Origin: Chelonoidis abingdonii
Taxonomy: Eukaryota; Chordata; Testudines; Testudinidae
NCBI RefSeq assembly: GCF_003597395.2
Contig: NC_133773.1
Coordinates: 65,232,243-65,296,242, forward strand
DNA length: 64,000 nucleotides
Direction: 5' to 3'
This document shows positions 47,400-59,056 of this stretch, one piece after another. Every line of letters begins with the position of its first letter. The first letter of the stretch is position 1. Made by a program: the position numbers and the translations under genes. The notes under the pieces are model-generated. The model was given only the letters and a program-made list of their open reading frames with translations. It was not told the DNA's origin and did not search any database.

Positions 47400-47815
47400 G
47401 GAACAAGATGGGTGAGGTAATATCTGATTCGGTGAGAGAGAAGTGTTTGAGCCACACATAGCTCTTCTTCAGGTCTGGAAAAGGTACTCCCAGTATCACA
47501 GCAAAACAACCTGTTCCACCTTGCATTTTGCTGTGATGCTGGGAGTACCTTTCCCAGACCTGAAGAAGAGCTCTGTGTGGCTCAAAAGCTCTCTCTCTCA
47601 CTTTCTTCTTGGCATGTGTGCAACGTGCCTCAGGTGGCACATGACCAGGATTCATCACCAAATTTGGTCAGCAGGTAGGATTGGGCTGAGTACTGACGTG
47701 GAGCACAATATGAACACTGAAATTGGTCCAAAAAAAGATATTACCTCATCCACCTTGTGCCTCTACCATCCTGGGACCAACACAGCTACACCTACACTGC
47801 ATATGTCTTCCCCCT
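47400..47815. mobile_element. Inverted Penelope-like dimer, 416 bases
   Basis: Arms GGGTGAGGTAATATC to CAGGTCTGGAAAAGGTACTCCCAG and the inverse CTGGGAGTACCTTTCCCAGACCTG to AAGATATTACCTCATCCACC face each other about 47510. The right arm has an insertion (about 47605-47725) that the left arm lacks. It ends CCTGGGACCAACACAGCTACACC. In the right arm CTGAAGA, A, a GAGC/GCTC stem and AAAA (for GAAA) give a damaged hammerhead-like core (47562-47592). Two opposite-strand open frames here, 47395-47661 and 47443-47817, encode nearly the same peptide only because the DNA is palindromic. Confidence 0.7.
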
Positions 47816-49333
47816 AGAAAGGTTACATACAATCACGGTTCACAATAATATATAAAATAAAGTTTTTTTTCAAGGATATTGCAAAAACATGCCATATCTA
47901 TCTCACTTGAAGCATCTCAAATAGACCTCAATGGGAGCTGATGGGTGCTCTGAACTTTGGAAAAATCAGACCACTCATTTATTGCCCCAGTTCAGGAAAA
48001 CATTTATAATCATGCTTGACTTTAAATTGATTTTAAATCAACGGGATTTAGACATCTAAGTACTTTTGACAATCCCACTAGGTGCCTACCGGTATCCTTA
48101 AATGCCTAAATAACTTTAAAAGTCTGGCCATAGGAACCTGATGTTAAGCACCAATGTTTTTAAAAATGGACCTAAAGTTAAGTGATGCTGCAGTACTCAC
48201 CATGTTTTTTGACTGTTTTACTGTATGCTGTTTTCATATGCATTCATCAAATGTAAGTAAGAATACATCATGCCTTAAATTCATAAAAGTAATGAGCATT
48301 TTCTTTTAAGTCTTAGAGACATTTAGAAAGGCTCATTTCTGAATACTATTTCTGGAATATCGTTTTTGTCATGCAAATCTGAAAATAAGCAGACTTAAGG
48401 TCAGGTTTGAATAATTTTGTTCATTATAAATATGTCATGAAGAACAATCTGAGGCAATGGATGCCCATTTTCAGATTTATATTTAGCATTCTCAATGAAC
48501 TACAGTCTATAAAAATCCATCTTTTATGTCAGGAAAGAATTTGATAAAAAATCACTTATTTAAAAAAATTAGAAAGTTGCTCCTTCATCCCTCCCCTTCT
48601 TTCTTCCTACTGTTCCATTTCCTTCTTGTTTTTAAATTATTTTATCTTTTCTGATCTCAATACCTTCTTATGTGTTTAATCATCAAAAGGAAGGCACATA
48701 AAGTTCCAATAAGTTGTAATTAGAAAAACTATATCATGTGATTTGAGAGACTAGACAACATACATTTCAGACATTAATTACTAGATGCTCATAGTGAACT
48801 TCTGGCAATGTATGGCATTGAAAATCTCCCACAAAAATTATTGAATAAATCTGAAGAAACTGCAATCAGCCTACAGATAATCCACATGCAAAAGAAAAGG
48901 ATAAACTCAGTCAATTCATTACAAATTATTCATTCAACTCTGAATTTAATCAAACTCTTCAGCTAAAATGCAGTTTAGAAATTCTCAGTGGTCTTTCACA
49001 CTTCAAAATCTAACAGGCAACAAGCAGTTATCTAGTAAATGAACCTGTGAAATAGATGGAGAGTGGGGAAATACAGAATACATGGATCAAGGCACTTCTG
49101 AATCCAAAATCAAAAGTATATCATACTGTAGATAATTTATGTGCAATATAACACAAGCTATTGGATTGTGTTTATTAATATGGTTTGTATATTTATACCA
49201 GCCTCTGTTACAGCCGCAACTTTGCCAAGAATGCCTCAAGTGCCACTGGCTACAAGCCACGCCACATCCCACCTCAGCAGGTCCCCATGCTACAGTTTGT
49301 GAGGCCCAGTATGAGATGAAAGAATTTTCCCTC
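47816..49333. other. Unassigned AT-rich sequence
   Basis: No gene supported. 47940-48130 holds scraps of the TTAGGCACCTAAG-type old repeat. The rest, 48.2-49.1 kb, is repeat-poor by eye. Confidence 0.4.
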
Positions 49334-49341
49334 AACTTGAT

Positions 49342-49464
49342 TAGGGTTACCAGAGAGCAACTGTGAAAAAACAGGACGGGGGTGGAAGGTAATAGGTGCC
49401 TATATAAGAAAAAGTCCCCAAAAGCAGGACTGTCAGTTTAAAAACAGGACATCTGGTCACCCTA
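49342..49464. mobile_element. 123-base hAT-like MITE
   Basis: Left TAGGGTTACCAGA and right TCTGGTCACCCTA form a 13-base inverted pair with one mismatch. Flanks AACTTGAT (49334-49341) and CATTTGAT (49465-49472) agree at 6 of 8 bases. The interior carries ACAGGACGGG and CAGGACTGTC words. Confidence 0.75.
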
Positions 49465-49926
49465 CATTTGATACATCTTTTCGGCTAGAATCTCATTGCA
49501 GGCAGTGAGCAGCGCAAGATTATCCATATAAGAAGATTCCAGGTTTGTCACTCTGAAACCTAGAATGTCTGTTAAGTCATTATTAAGCGATGGAAACAGC
49601 TACAAGCGACAAGCATGGCCGAGAGCTCTTTTTGTTTAGAATATCACCAGGTTCAATCATCACTGGGATCTGTGGTCTGTTATTATCCAGTTTTTAGGTG
49701 CCCAAGCAATTTTGACTTTACAAATTACAACTGACTGACAACATCGGCTTCCAGCTACAGTAAGGCATGCACACATGCCATGCAAGAGTCCTAGACCATT
49801 TAGATTTTAGTGATAATTCAACCAACTCCCACCCTTACTCTCCAGCTAATTTGCATGCAGTAATTTTCTTGATTGTATGAAAAAGACTGCACAGATTATT
49901 TGACCCAACTGCCACAGTTCTTACAG

Positions 49927-50014
49927 TAAAAAGAACAGGAGTACTTGTGGCACCTTAGAGACTAACAAATTTATTTGAACATAAGCTTTTGTGGGCTACA
50001 GCCCACTTCTTCAG
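49927..50014 (-). mobile_element. Penelope-like element end
   Basis: Minus-strand reading gives CTGAAGA, A, a GTGGGC-TGTA-GCCCAC stem, AAAA in place of GAAA, then GC-TTAT-GT-TC and AAATAAATTTGTTAGTCTC. The end GTGCCACAAGTACTCCTGTTC is shared with 18552 and 58888. Confidence 0.7.
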
Positions 50015-52342
50015 TACAAGCTTTCACTCAGTAGTTTCATAAAGGACAGAGAAAACTATATCTTATTTTTGTTTCACCTTGTATGTAATACAAGGTCAAA
50101 AAACAGCTACCCTGACTACCCTCAAAGCCATCCACCAACCATCATAACTTTTTTAGTAGGAATTTATATTTAACATACCAAAATCTCCTTGGAACACTTG
50201 ATTTTGCTGCTTGAAATAGAACTCCCAATAGAATTAGTTTGGCAGATGTGTTCTTTTACAGAATCTCTCAAGGTCCAAAGGGAACCGCAGTGGGGGAAAG
50301 GAATGAAGTGTATCAAGGACCTATGGAAACATTAATCTGAGGAAGTCAGAGGTAGTACACTGGAAGGAGCATGTGGACTAGCAGCCCTCTTCTCAGAAGT
50401 AGCTCATACTCCCCTGTAGAGCTCTACATCTGCTAGATGGCATGTAGGGCAATGGCCAGGCCCTGGCCTAGGCCTACCTCTGTGGGCAGTGTGTGCCTTC
50501 AGCAGCATTGGACAGCGGCACCCGTGCTCCACGGCCCAAGCACCCAAGTTATGGTTGCATCCTGCATGGGTGCATTAAACAGGGAAAGGAACGCCGTATC
50601 CTCTTTCCTCAGTGGACCTCTGTTAGAGTTGCCACAAATGGTCTTGAATCTAACCATGAAGACTTGAATACATAAAATTCTGTTATCCATGAATTCACCA
50701 CCTCTGAAGTGCTCTGACATTCCTTGTTTCTACTCAGAGGAGCAAAGCACAGTTAGAATTTTCAACTAAGTTACAAGGGAATGGGATGTATCCATGAAAC
50801 AGAAAGGTGGAACAAGTGGTTAAGTAACTAGACCAGCACAGACCCTCCTGGAATTTCCCTGGTCAACTGGACTCCTGGGTGGAAAGCCTTGTGCTATGTA
50901 TTTTACTTAACCTAATGCAATGCATTATCTCGAGATTGCATGCTGCAATTATCCATGACTCTAACCTGTCAGCACTGATTGCTCCAACGAAACCAAAACT
51001 GTAATGGAAAACTGAGAGCACTAAGCTTTATACCTACTCCTAGAACTGGAAGGCACCCCGGAGGGTCATCGAGTCCAGCTCCCTGCCTTCACTAGCAGGT
51101 TGAAGAGAACAAAAGCAGCAATTAGTTCAACCTTTTCAGGGTTCCCTAGTATTTGTTGAATTAAGAAGCATAGGGGAAAAAAATCCTACTCTCACTATTT
51201 AATTCTTCTCAGTATCCTAGAATAGATCACAAGAGACATTTTATGCCAACTTTCTGACAATCACTTGGCAACACCGTTGGTTTCTGAATAAACCACAAGA
51301 CTATACGGTAGCTGTTAAGCTGTCCACATTATGCAGCGTGCTTCAAATTTAATGTAAAAATTTTAAATGCGCTCTACTGCTTTGCTAAGGCTTTAGTTAG
51401 GTCAGCATTAGCAATTTAAAAAAAAAATCTGTCAGAGCTGGCACCAAGCTAAGCTCCTTCTCCCCCCATTCCTAAGAGGCCTGTTGGAAAATGCTTTTCA
51501 CAAATAAATCACTATGAAGAGCCAGATCAGGGCTTGGAAAGCAGGGCGGGTGCCTCCATGGTGACGTTACAGAACAAGAGCAATGTGAGAGGAGAAGGAA
51601 AGAGCAGCAGATGGAAAGGATGAGGTGGAAGGAACGAGCACCACTGGGCAGAGATGGAAGATGGGAAGAAAACTAAGAGAGATTGGAAGAAAAAACTTAT
51701 TTTATTTTAAATGTGTCCATAGAGATTATGAACAGTATCCAAATATCCAGCCACAACATTCAAGTTTTAGGAGAGACTCACAAGCTCAGCTTTATAACAA
51801 AAACAATTTATTTGTTTGACATTTATGCTAACTATATAACAGGGCATCCATCCCAGACTCTAGACACCCCTGACAACCACACAGAAATACAATTAATATA
51901 TAACAGATCTTAACAATGGGCCCACTGAGAAGGCTACCCTATCAGCAACGTGGATGTAACAAACACTACCAACCAAACTATCAGGTCGCCTATTCACCCA
52001 TCTACTAATTCCCAATAGTCCAGGAAGAAAAGATTGGATTTGTAATGTGCCCTGAAACTCATGCTGTTCCAGATCCAGGGGGAAGTTCCAAAAGCTTAGA
52101 TTCCTAATGGAGAATAGCCTGGTAAATACCTTTTCTCTTTCACAGATGGAACTTCATCTCAGAGGCCTCCACTGACTGCAAATGTGGCAGCATCTCATGA
52201 AGAGAGAAATGGTCTCTGAGACAGGTATGTCTCAGGCTATTGAGAGCTTTATGGCCCCAAACCATCATTTAAAAAAAAAAAGCAACAAAATGAAGAAAAA
52301 CAGTGATCTCTTGGTGACTGATGAAAATCAGATATCCACACG
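50015..52342. other. Unassigned, with a CR1 scrap and an old LINE-like stretch
   Basis: No gene supported. 51990-52270 has wording (ATTGAGAGCTTTATGGCC, GGAGAATAGCCTGGTAAATACC) of an ancient amniote LINE-like repeat that I cannot name. Confidence 0.4.
51036..51110 (-). mobile_element. CR1 LINE 3' scrap
   Basis: CCTAGAACTGGAAGGCACCCCGGAGGGTCATCGAGTCCAG is the inverse of the CR1 terminal region (GACTCGATGACC to CCTTCCAGTTCTAGG). Confidence 0.75.
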
Positions 52343-52347
52343 GATAT

Positions 52348-53523
52348 TGTGATGGGTTGGATCACAGAAAACCCCTTGGGAACTACCAACTGATGTGCTG
52401 AGACTACTTCTAACTCATTTTCCCTGCCAGCTTAGGACTTCAGTGCCCTCCCTGGTTTGAGCCAGACATGCTTGCCTGCTGCAAACCCAGACCCAGGTCT
52501 GAACCACATCCCCCAACAGCTGCAGGCTTAACTGAAAACAGCTTAAGAAGTGTTCCTGTCTCTAACACTCAGAGGTCCAATTCTCAATGGGATCCAAACC
52601 CCAAACAAATCTGTTTTACCCTGTATAAAGCTTATACAGGATAAACTCATAAATTGTTCACCCTCTATAACACTGATAGAGAGATATGCACAGCTGTTCC
52701 CCCCCGCCCCCCGCCAAAGTATTAATACATACTCTGGGTTAATTCATAAGTAAAAAGTGATTTTCTTAAATACGGACAGTGGGATTTAAGTGGTTCCAAG
52801 TATTAACAGACAGAACAAAGTGAATTACCTAGCAAAATAAAACAAAACATGCAAGTCTAAGCCTAATATAGTAAGAAACCTGAATAGAGATAAAATCTCA
52901 CCCTCAGAGATGTTCCAGTAAGCTTCTATCACAGAATGGATGCCTTCCTAGTCTGGTCACAATCCTTTCCCTGGTACAGCCCTTGTTCCAGCTCAGGTGG
53001 TAGCTAGGGGATTTCTCATGACTGCAGCCCCCTTTGTTCTGTTCCACCCATTTATATATATTTTGCATAGGGCGGGAATCCTGTGTCCTTCTCTAAGTTC
53101 CCACCCCTCCTTCTAAATAGAAAAGCACCAGGTTAAAGATGGATTCCAATTCAGGTGACATGACCACATAATTGTAAGACTCCAAGCCCTTATTCCTCCC
53201 AGCTTGACTCACAGGAAGGCCTGCAAGCAAACAGAGCCATCCACAGTTAATTGTCCTGGTTGATGGGAGCCATCAAGATTCCAAACCACGATTAATGGCC
53301 CACACTTTGCATAATTACAGTAAGCTCTCAGGGTTATATTTCATATTTCTAGTTTCAGATACAAGAGTGATACATTTATACAAATAGGATGACCACACTC
53401 AGTAGATTATAAGCTTTGTAATGATACCTTACAAGAGACCTTTTGCATGAAGTATATTCCAGTTACATTATATTCACACTCATTAGCATATTTTCATAAA
53501 ATCATATAACGTGCAACATCACA
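52348..53523 (-). mobile_element. Solo LTR, long retroviral type
   Basis: A 1176-base block begins TGTGATGGGTTGG and ends GTGCAACATCACA, an inverted TGTGATG/CATCACA pair. The 5-base flanks are GATAT (52343-52347) and GATCT (53524-53528), 4 of 5 alike. On the minus strand a TATATATAAATGGG box lies near 53055, as in an LTR promoter, and a mutated polyadenylation signal (AAGAAA) near 52765, so the sense is minus. No gag, pol or env adjoins it. Confidence 0.88.
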
Positions 53524-54640
53524 GATCTAATTAGCTCTGATTTCTACCTTTGATACCATTGGCCATGAGGTGTTGACGACTCATTTGGGAACAACAGTGG
53601 GCAACGTTGGGGTTACTTGAGTTACTTTTGTGCACTTTGCAGGGTGTTCTTTTTTTAATACTTTTCATCAAAGGATCCAAACCCACTTCAAACATTAATG
53701 AATGAAGCTTCACAAGACTCACATGAGGTATACAAGTTGTATTTCCATTTTACTGAAGGGAAAACTGGGATATAAGTTTAAATGGCTTGTCTAGCTCACA
53801 TAGCAAAGCTCTGGAAGAGCCAGAAGCAGACCCCAGAATTCCTGGCTCCCATCCCTGTACTTAAATCATTAGCCCATGTATCCTTTCAACCTGGCACTAT
53901 CATCTTGTATAATAGTATTAGTATTCATGGAAAAGAACTGTGGTTATAATTTTTACTACAAGTTTTTGAGGTCACAAATACATTGCTCTTGGCTGGGAAA
54001 TTCACAGCCTTGGGTTCTTCAATTCAATATAAATTCTAATGATTCAACCCCATGAGAAGTGAAAAGATTCCAAGCATGATCAATATTGCATTTCAGTTCT
54101 ATTTTTTGTTTTAATGAGAAAATCCCAAGGGATCTTATATAGTCTGTTCTCTCCTGCTTTTTAGACAAATACACAGGAAGAACAAATACACTCCTACTTT
54201 GATGTGAACTTCTCTGTAACTGGATGCCACTAATGAACTAGTGAAAATTATAGAGTGGATTGACATCTTAGGTAAATTCATCCTATGCTGACTCAAAGCA
54301 TGGAGCAAACAGGATGCACCACATTCAATACATTCTAAAATAGGATTTTTTTAAACAGTTAGGTGCTGGACTCGAGCTAGCCAATCTCAAGCGTCTTTCT
54401 ACCTCCCTCCTTAAATTGAAATGCCTCCATGATAAGCTTCTTGTTCATATTTGGTTTTAACGAAGCCATAATTGGTCATATTTTAGGTAAGTATATCATA
54501 GTGCAATATGAGGTGATCCAGCCCAATCTAAAGTGTAAAAACTAAGGCCTCCTCAGGGGGAGGGGGAAATCTTACTTTATGCTTCTACTTTTATTTTCCA
54601 TAGAATACAATGACTTTATCAAAATACTTTGAGTTATAGG

Positions 54641-54774
54641 ACCCAATTCTCATTTACACTAAGATCCGTTTAAACCATTCTGTCAATGTAAAACAGACAT
54701 AATGTATATCCACTTTAGGACCCTTTTACGGTACCAGGGTGGTGTAAATAACCCTTAGTGTAAATGTGAATTAG
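54641..54774. repeat. Old palindromic repeat
   Basis: CCCAATTCTCATTTACACTAAG at the left and CCCTTAGTGTAAATGTGAATT at the right are inverses of each other, the arms of a widespread amniote palindromic element. Confidence 0.65.
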
Positions 54775-56017
54775 ATACATCATAGCATTTGTGTATAATA
54801 GTCTTGAGATGGCCAGTTAAAATCATATTTGGAATGAGGACAAAATAAATAAGCTGTCATACAGGTATCTGACAGGAACATGTCTTAAGTGACTTTGACA
54901 TGTTCAATATTTAGCTCTTTCATGAAAATTTAAAAATCATACCCTCTTTCCTCCATCAGGTTAGGATTTATAAAAATGACTGATAATGATCAGTTTCTAA
55001 ATAAGATCCTTTCTTTCAAGGGGCATGGACCTCTAAAACTCATGAGGGATGGTAGTAATATGTTTGCTTGTCCCTCAGGTGAAATTCCCAAGGAGGAACT
55101 TTAATCCTGTTTGTGGGAAGGTGAAGTGAATGAACAACACGTGAATGTACAAAAGGCACCTAGACATTGGCGATAATAGAATGGAAAGGACAGAAGCTAG
55201 GAAATGTCTCTTGGAAAGAATGTAATGAAGGTACAGACAGATAGCACCATCCTTCTTACCAGCATGCTGTTCCCTGCAGACAACAGAACAGTCCATTTCA
55301 GAAGCCCAAAGCAACATAAAATGACCTAATTAGAATCAAGGTGACAGCCCTGAACGTCTCGCAACAAATTAAGAGAGAGAGAAGTACAACAGTTTTTAAA
55401 TAGTATATAAAACCTATATTCAGCTGTATAGGCAGATCCAGTGGAATGGTTTGAATATTAGCTATGGGAAAAGTTAATTCCCCTCACTCCTGTCCTCCAC
55501 AGCTCATTAACTAGAACAGCAGCTGCTGCCATTTTGTATCTTTGTTTTCTGCAGGGTCTCTGCAGCATCACCCTCTACACCTCAACCTGCTCTCAGATCC
55601 CCCTTATGCACTGGCCTGTTTGAGGCCAGCAGGTAGACTTCCTCTGCAGTGTACAGAAGTGCAGAACCTTCTCCCCATGCCTGTGCTTCCATAGTTACTG
55701 CACGACCCAGTGCAAGATCACTGCATGGTTTGAATGCACCAGAAATCCCATGTAAGGCTCTCCAAAGCCCTGGTGAATTTCACACTTTGTTAGTTAGCAT
55801 CTTGTGGAATCAAAAGTCTATTCAGAATTATGGAAGTCTGTGTTGTTAACATAGGAAAGCTAAGGTTCCAGTACCAAGAAAACAGCATTAGTTCAGTCAC
55901 AGTGCATATAGTGAGCTAGATTCTTTTCCCACTTTCTTCTGGTCTATGTTTGAAGCAAGTGAAATGAAGCCAATGGAATTACACTAGTGTAAAACAAGCT
56001 TAAATCAGAGGGGATCG

Positions 56018-56153
56018 AGCCCAGTGAATATAATCCTTTGTACTTCTATATCAATTAAGTATACAACTATCTAACCTGGAAATTAAGCCCAGTGTATATA
56101 ATCCTTTGTACTTCTATATCAATTAAGTATATAACTATCTAACCTGGAAATTA
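56018..56153. repeat. Tandem duplication of a 68-base unit
   Basis: Units 56018-56085 and 56086-56153 differ at only two positions, indicating a fairly recent local duplication. Confidence 0.93.
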
Positions 56154-57460
56154 AACACTGCATACATACAACATAGCTGAGTTCATATCGCTAAGCTGCT
56201 GCACCCATAGTCATTAATGGCCCTTGCCAACAATACCAGGTTCCTAGGTGTGGATAGTTTTGTTACAGTCATCCAAACCTATAAAATAAAGTGGAGAAGA
56301 AGGAAGTAATAAGCAACCCAAATGCAGACAACCTCCTCAGATACTTCCTACCCTGTTATGCTGAGATTGCAAGAATTTATAACTAGAGCTGGGCAAAAGT
56401 TTCTGTGCAATTTTTTTTCTTTCAGATAAAAATGCAGATTCAGCAACACCAAAACATTTGTAAGTTTGTATCTATTTCACCAAACTGTTCTTTAAAAAAA
56501 ACCAAAAAACAAACAAAAAAACCCAAACAGTTTTTCAATTTGGCATATTCAAAATGAAGTGTTTTGAATTTTATTTGAAGTGGTTTTGGTTGTGTCAAAG
56601 TTTCCTTTAATTTTATTAACAACCAATAAAAGGCTGGTTTAAACTTGTCAAAATCAAAACTGAATATTTCAATTTTATCAAAACAAAAATGTTCTGTTGT
56701 ACCTGAAATGTATTATTTTGTTTTTTGGAATTACCAGTGAACTGAAACTCATTCACCAAGCTCTATATATAATGCTGTTAATATCACAGTACTTTAATAT
56801 AGTTATATAAGATCTGACACTATTAAAGTTGAAAGTGTTATATTATGATAACCCCAATAATCTCAATCTTGCTTCCACTCATTTCAATATAAATTCTCAT
56901 TGACTTCACTGAAAGCTGGACCAGGCCTAATGTTAATTTGCTTATATAAGCCCTCCTGTTGACCCTGAACTTCTATGAAAGAGCTTTTAGAGCTGAAATG
57001 CAATGAAAGAAACACTCTTGCATGAGGTAATTTAGTGACAAAAAAGGCAGAAATAATTTTAAGTAAAAAGAAACTTGTCAATAATGAAATGGGCCTGAAG
57101 AAAAGAAAGAGATAAAGTAAAATAGGTTAAAAAAATTCCAGACATGAACAAAATAGACCTATGATGAAGAAATAGGTAATTACTGGCAGTGACTCAGATG
57201 CTAATGATACAGACTGGTAGACATCTAGGACAGAAAGTAACTTTCAACTCCCTCTAAACACATCAAGTTAGCAGTAAAATCTATACCCTAGTGATTATTT
57301 TCTTTTCTTTCTTTTTTTTTTTTTTTTAAAAACTAAAGGAGCAAGAGAGTTGCCTGTGAATTTTAGATTAAAATAAGACCTTCTTAAATGGAGCAAAGTG
57401 GAGCTTGGGCAGGATGTATAAACAGGGTCAAACTCAAAACAAACTTTTTAAAAAAGAAAC

Positions 57461-57498
57461 GTGCGCGCACACACGCACACGCACACACACACACACAG
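57461..57498. repeat. (CG/CA)n microsatellite
   Basis: GTGCGCGCACACACGCACACG followed by CA units. Confidence 0.93.
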
Positions 57499-58887
57499 TA
57501 CTCGGAATATTGCACAAGGAGATGAAAGTCAAAACGTTTCTGGTTTCAGACTTCAGTTGCACTCTTTGGATGGGGTTCTTTATTGTCTTGGTAGACTTGG
57601 GTGTGGAGGGAAAAATATATGTTCTAAATTTCCTTGAATCATCCTGTGTTTTTCAAAGTGTATCTGATTAAAAACTATTTTTTAAAAAAGCAAAAACAAT
57701 TGAAAAATCTACCTAAGTAGCCAGATGGTCAGGATCAGGATAAAACAAAATTGTTTCTGCCTTGAGCTGTTTGTTCATATTTGCTATCAAGAACAGCACC
57801 CTGTATGAAATGACTCCAGATAGTTCTGCCTGACAATCAGAAAGCTGAAACCATCACTCTCCCACAAAACGTGTACCCGATTCCTGTAGCTGATTACATA
57901 ATGGGAGACCTTACAAGTGTTTGCAGATGGCTTGAGATAAACAATTAGTTCAGCTGCTAGGTATCACAGGTTGATCTGAGCTGAACAAGTTACCTCTATC
58001 TGCTTTCAAAAGCAACTACTTTGCCTTCATTTTGTTTTTTGCAGGAAGAACTAGGGACCCAGAGCAACTGGTTTATTTTCATTCATGTCTTCCCTGAGGC
58101 ACTGAGTCAGGATTGTCAATTTGTCTAAGCAGAAATTGTAGCACATTCATTCCCCATGTCATAATGTGATGCTGTTTTTTCCTCTTATGATTCTAAAGTC
58201 TCTTATCAGCAGCATTGACCCTAAGATCTGGAGAGCAGCTATAACATCAGAGGCTGTCACCCTCAGTAGCTGTCAATATCAGCAGGATGTAATTCATTAT
58301 CACTCTGTAGATCATTAATATGAACACCAAAGCTGCAAAGACAGTGCAATCTGCTTGACTCTTTTCTCTAGAAAGATAAGAAATGGATAAAAAAAAGTTG
58401 GATCTTACAAACAATATTCAGTCTTTGCCAAACCTTGCATCACCTTAGTCATGGACGCCCAGCCTTTTAGAAGGATTTAGGTGGTGTTCAGCTGAGTGCA
58501 GCAATGCTTAACCCATTGGCCACCCACTGTCTAGTGGAATTTTCAGTCCTAAATTGGGCAGCTCCGTGACCTTCAACTCCCTATGGAATGCATGTGGAGT
58601 GTTAATCACCTAAGAAAGATTTTCAGAAACTGGCCAGCTGAGTGAGGAGCCACCTAAGCAAACCAGGAGTGAGGTGCCAAGGAGAGGAGCTTAGGTGTTC
58701 AGACATTTGATCTGGCCAATCTCTTTGAGGAGCCAGGGATAGAAAACTGCTATGCATAATACAAGACACCTCATGAATGGAAAGCTTCCAAGGGCTTTTA
58801 ATTGATGCCAATTTATAGAGCTCAAGAATAACATCATAATTACAGTTTTTGGAGTGCAATGAGATTTAGTTAAATATCTCCTGTCTG

Positions 58888-59056
58888 TGTGTTCCATTCT
58901 GTGCATCTGAAGAAAGTGTTCCATTCTGTGCATCTGAAGAAGTGAGCTGTAGCTCACGAAAGCTCATGCTGAAATAAATTTGTTAGTCTCTAAGGTGCCA
59001 CAAGTACTCTTGTTCTTTTTGGGGATACAGACTAACATGGCTGCTACACTGAAACC
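58888..59056 (+). mobile_element. Penelope-like element end with near-complete hammerhead-like core
   Basis: CTGAAGA (58934-58940), one A, stem GTGAGC/GCTCAC (58942-58947 and 58952-58957), GAAA (58958-58961), then GC-TCAT-GC and TG. All conserved core bases are present except an extra A before the stem and G instead of A, C or U at the cleavage position. A 28-base segment, GTGTTCCATTCTGTGCATCTG plus AAGA, is duplicated just before it. The end, GGATACAGACTAACATGGCTGC, is the common terminal sequence of the group. Confidence 0.75.

Larger units (their letters stand above)
53529..58887. other. Five kilobases mostly unassigned
   Basis: No gene supported. Contains an old repeat end (53745-53900, MIR-like wording such as CCATTTTACTGAAGGG), a palindromic MITE, a 68-base tandem duplication, a poly-T run (57309-57326) and a CG/CA microsatellite, listed separately where bounded. 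Confidence 0.4.

Noticed and set aside
58934..58971. An active self-cleaving ribozyme
   Set aside because: The extra A before stem II and G at the cleavage position make activity of this copy unlikely.
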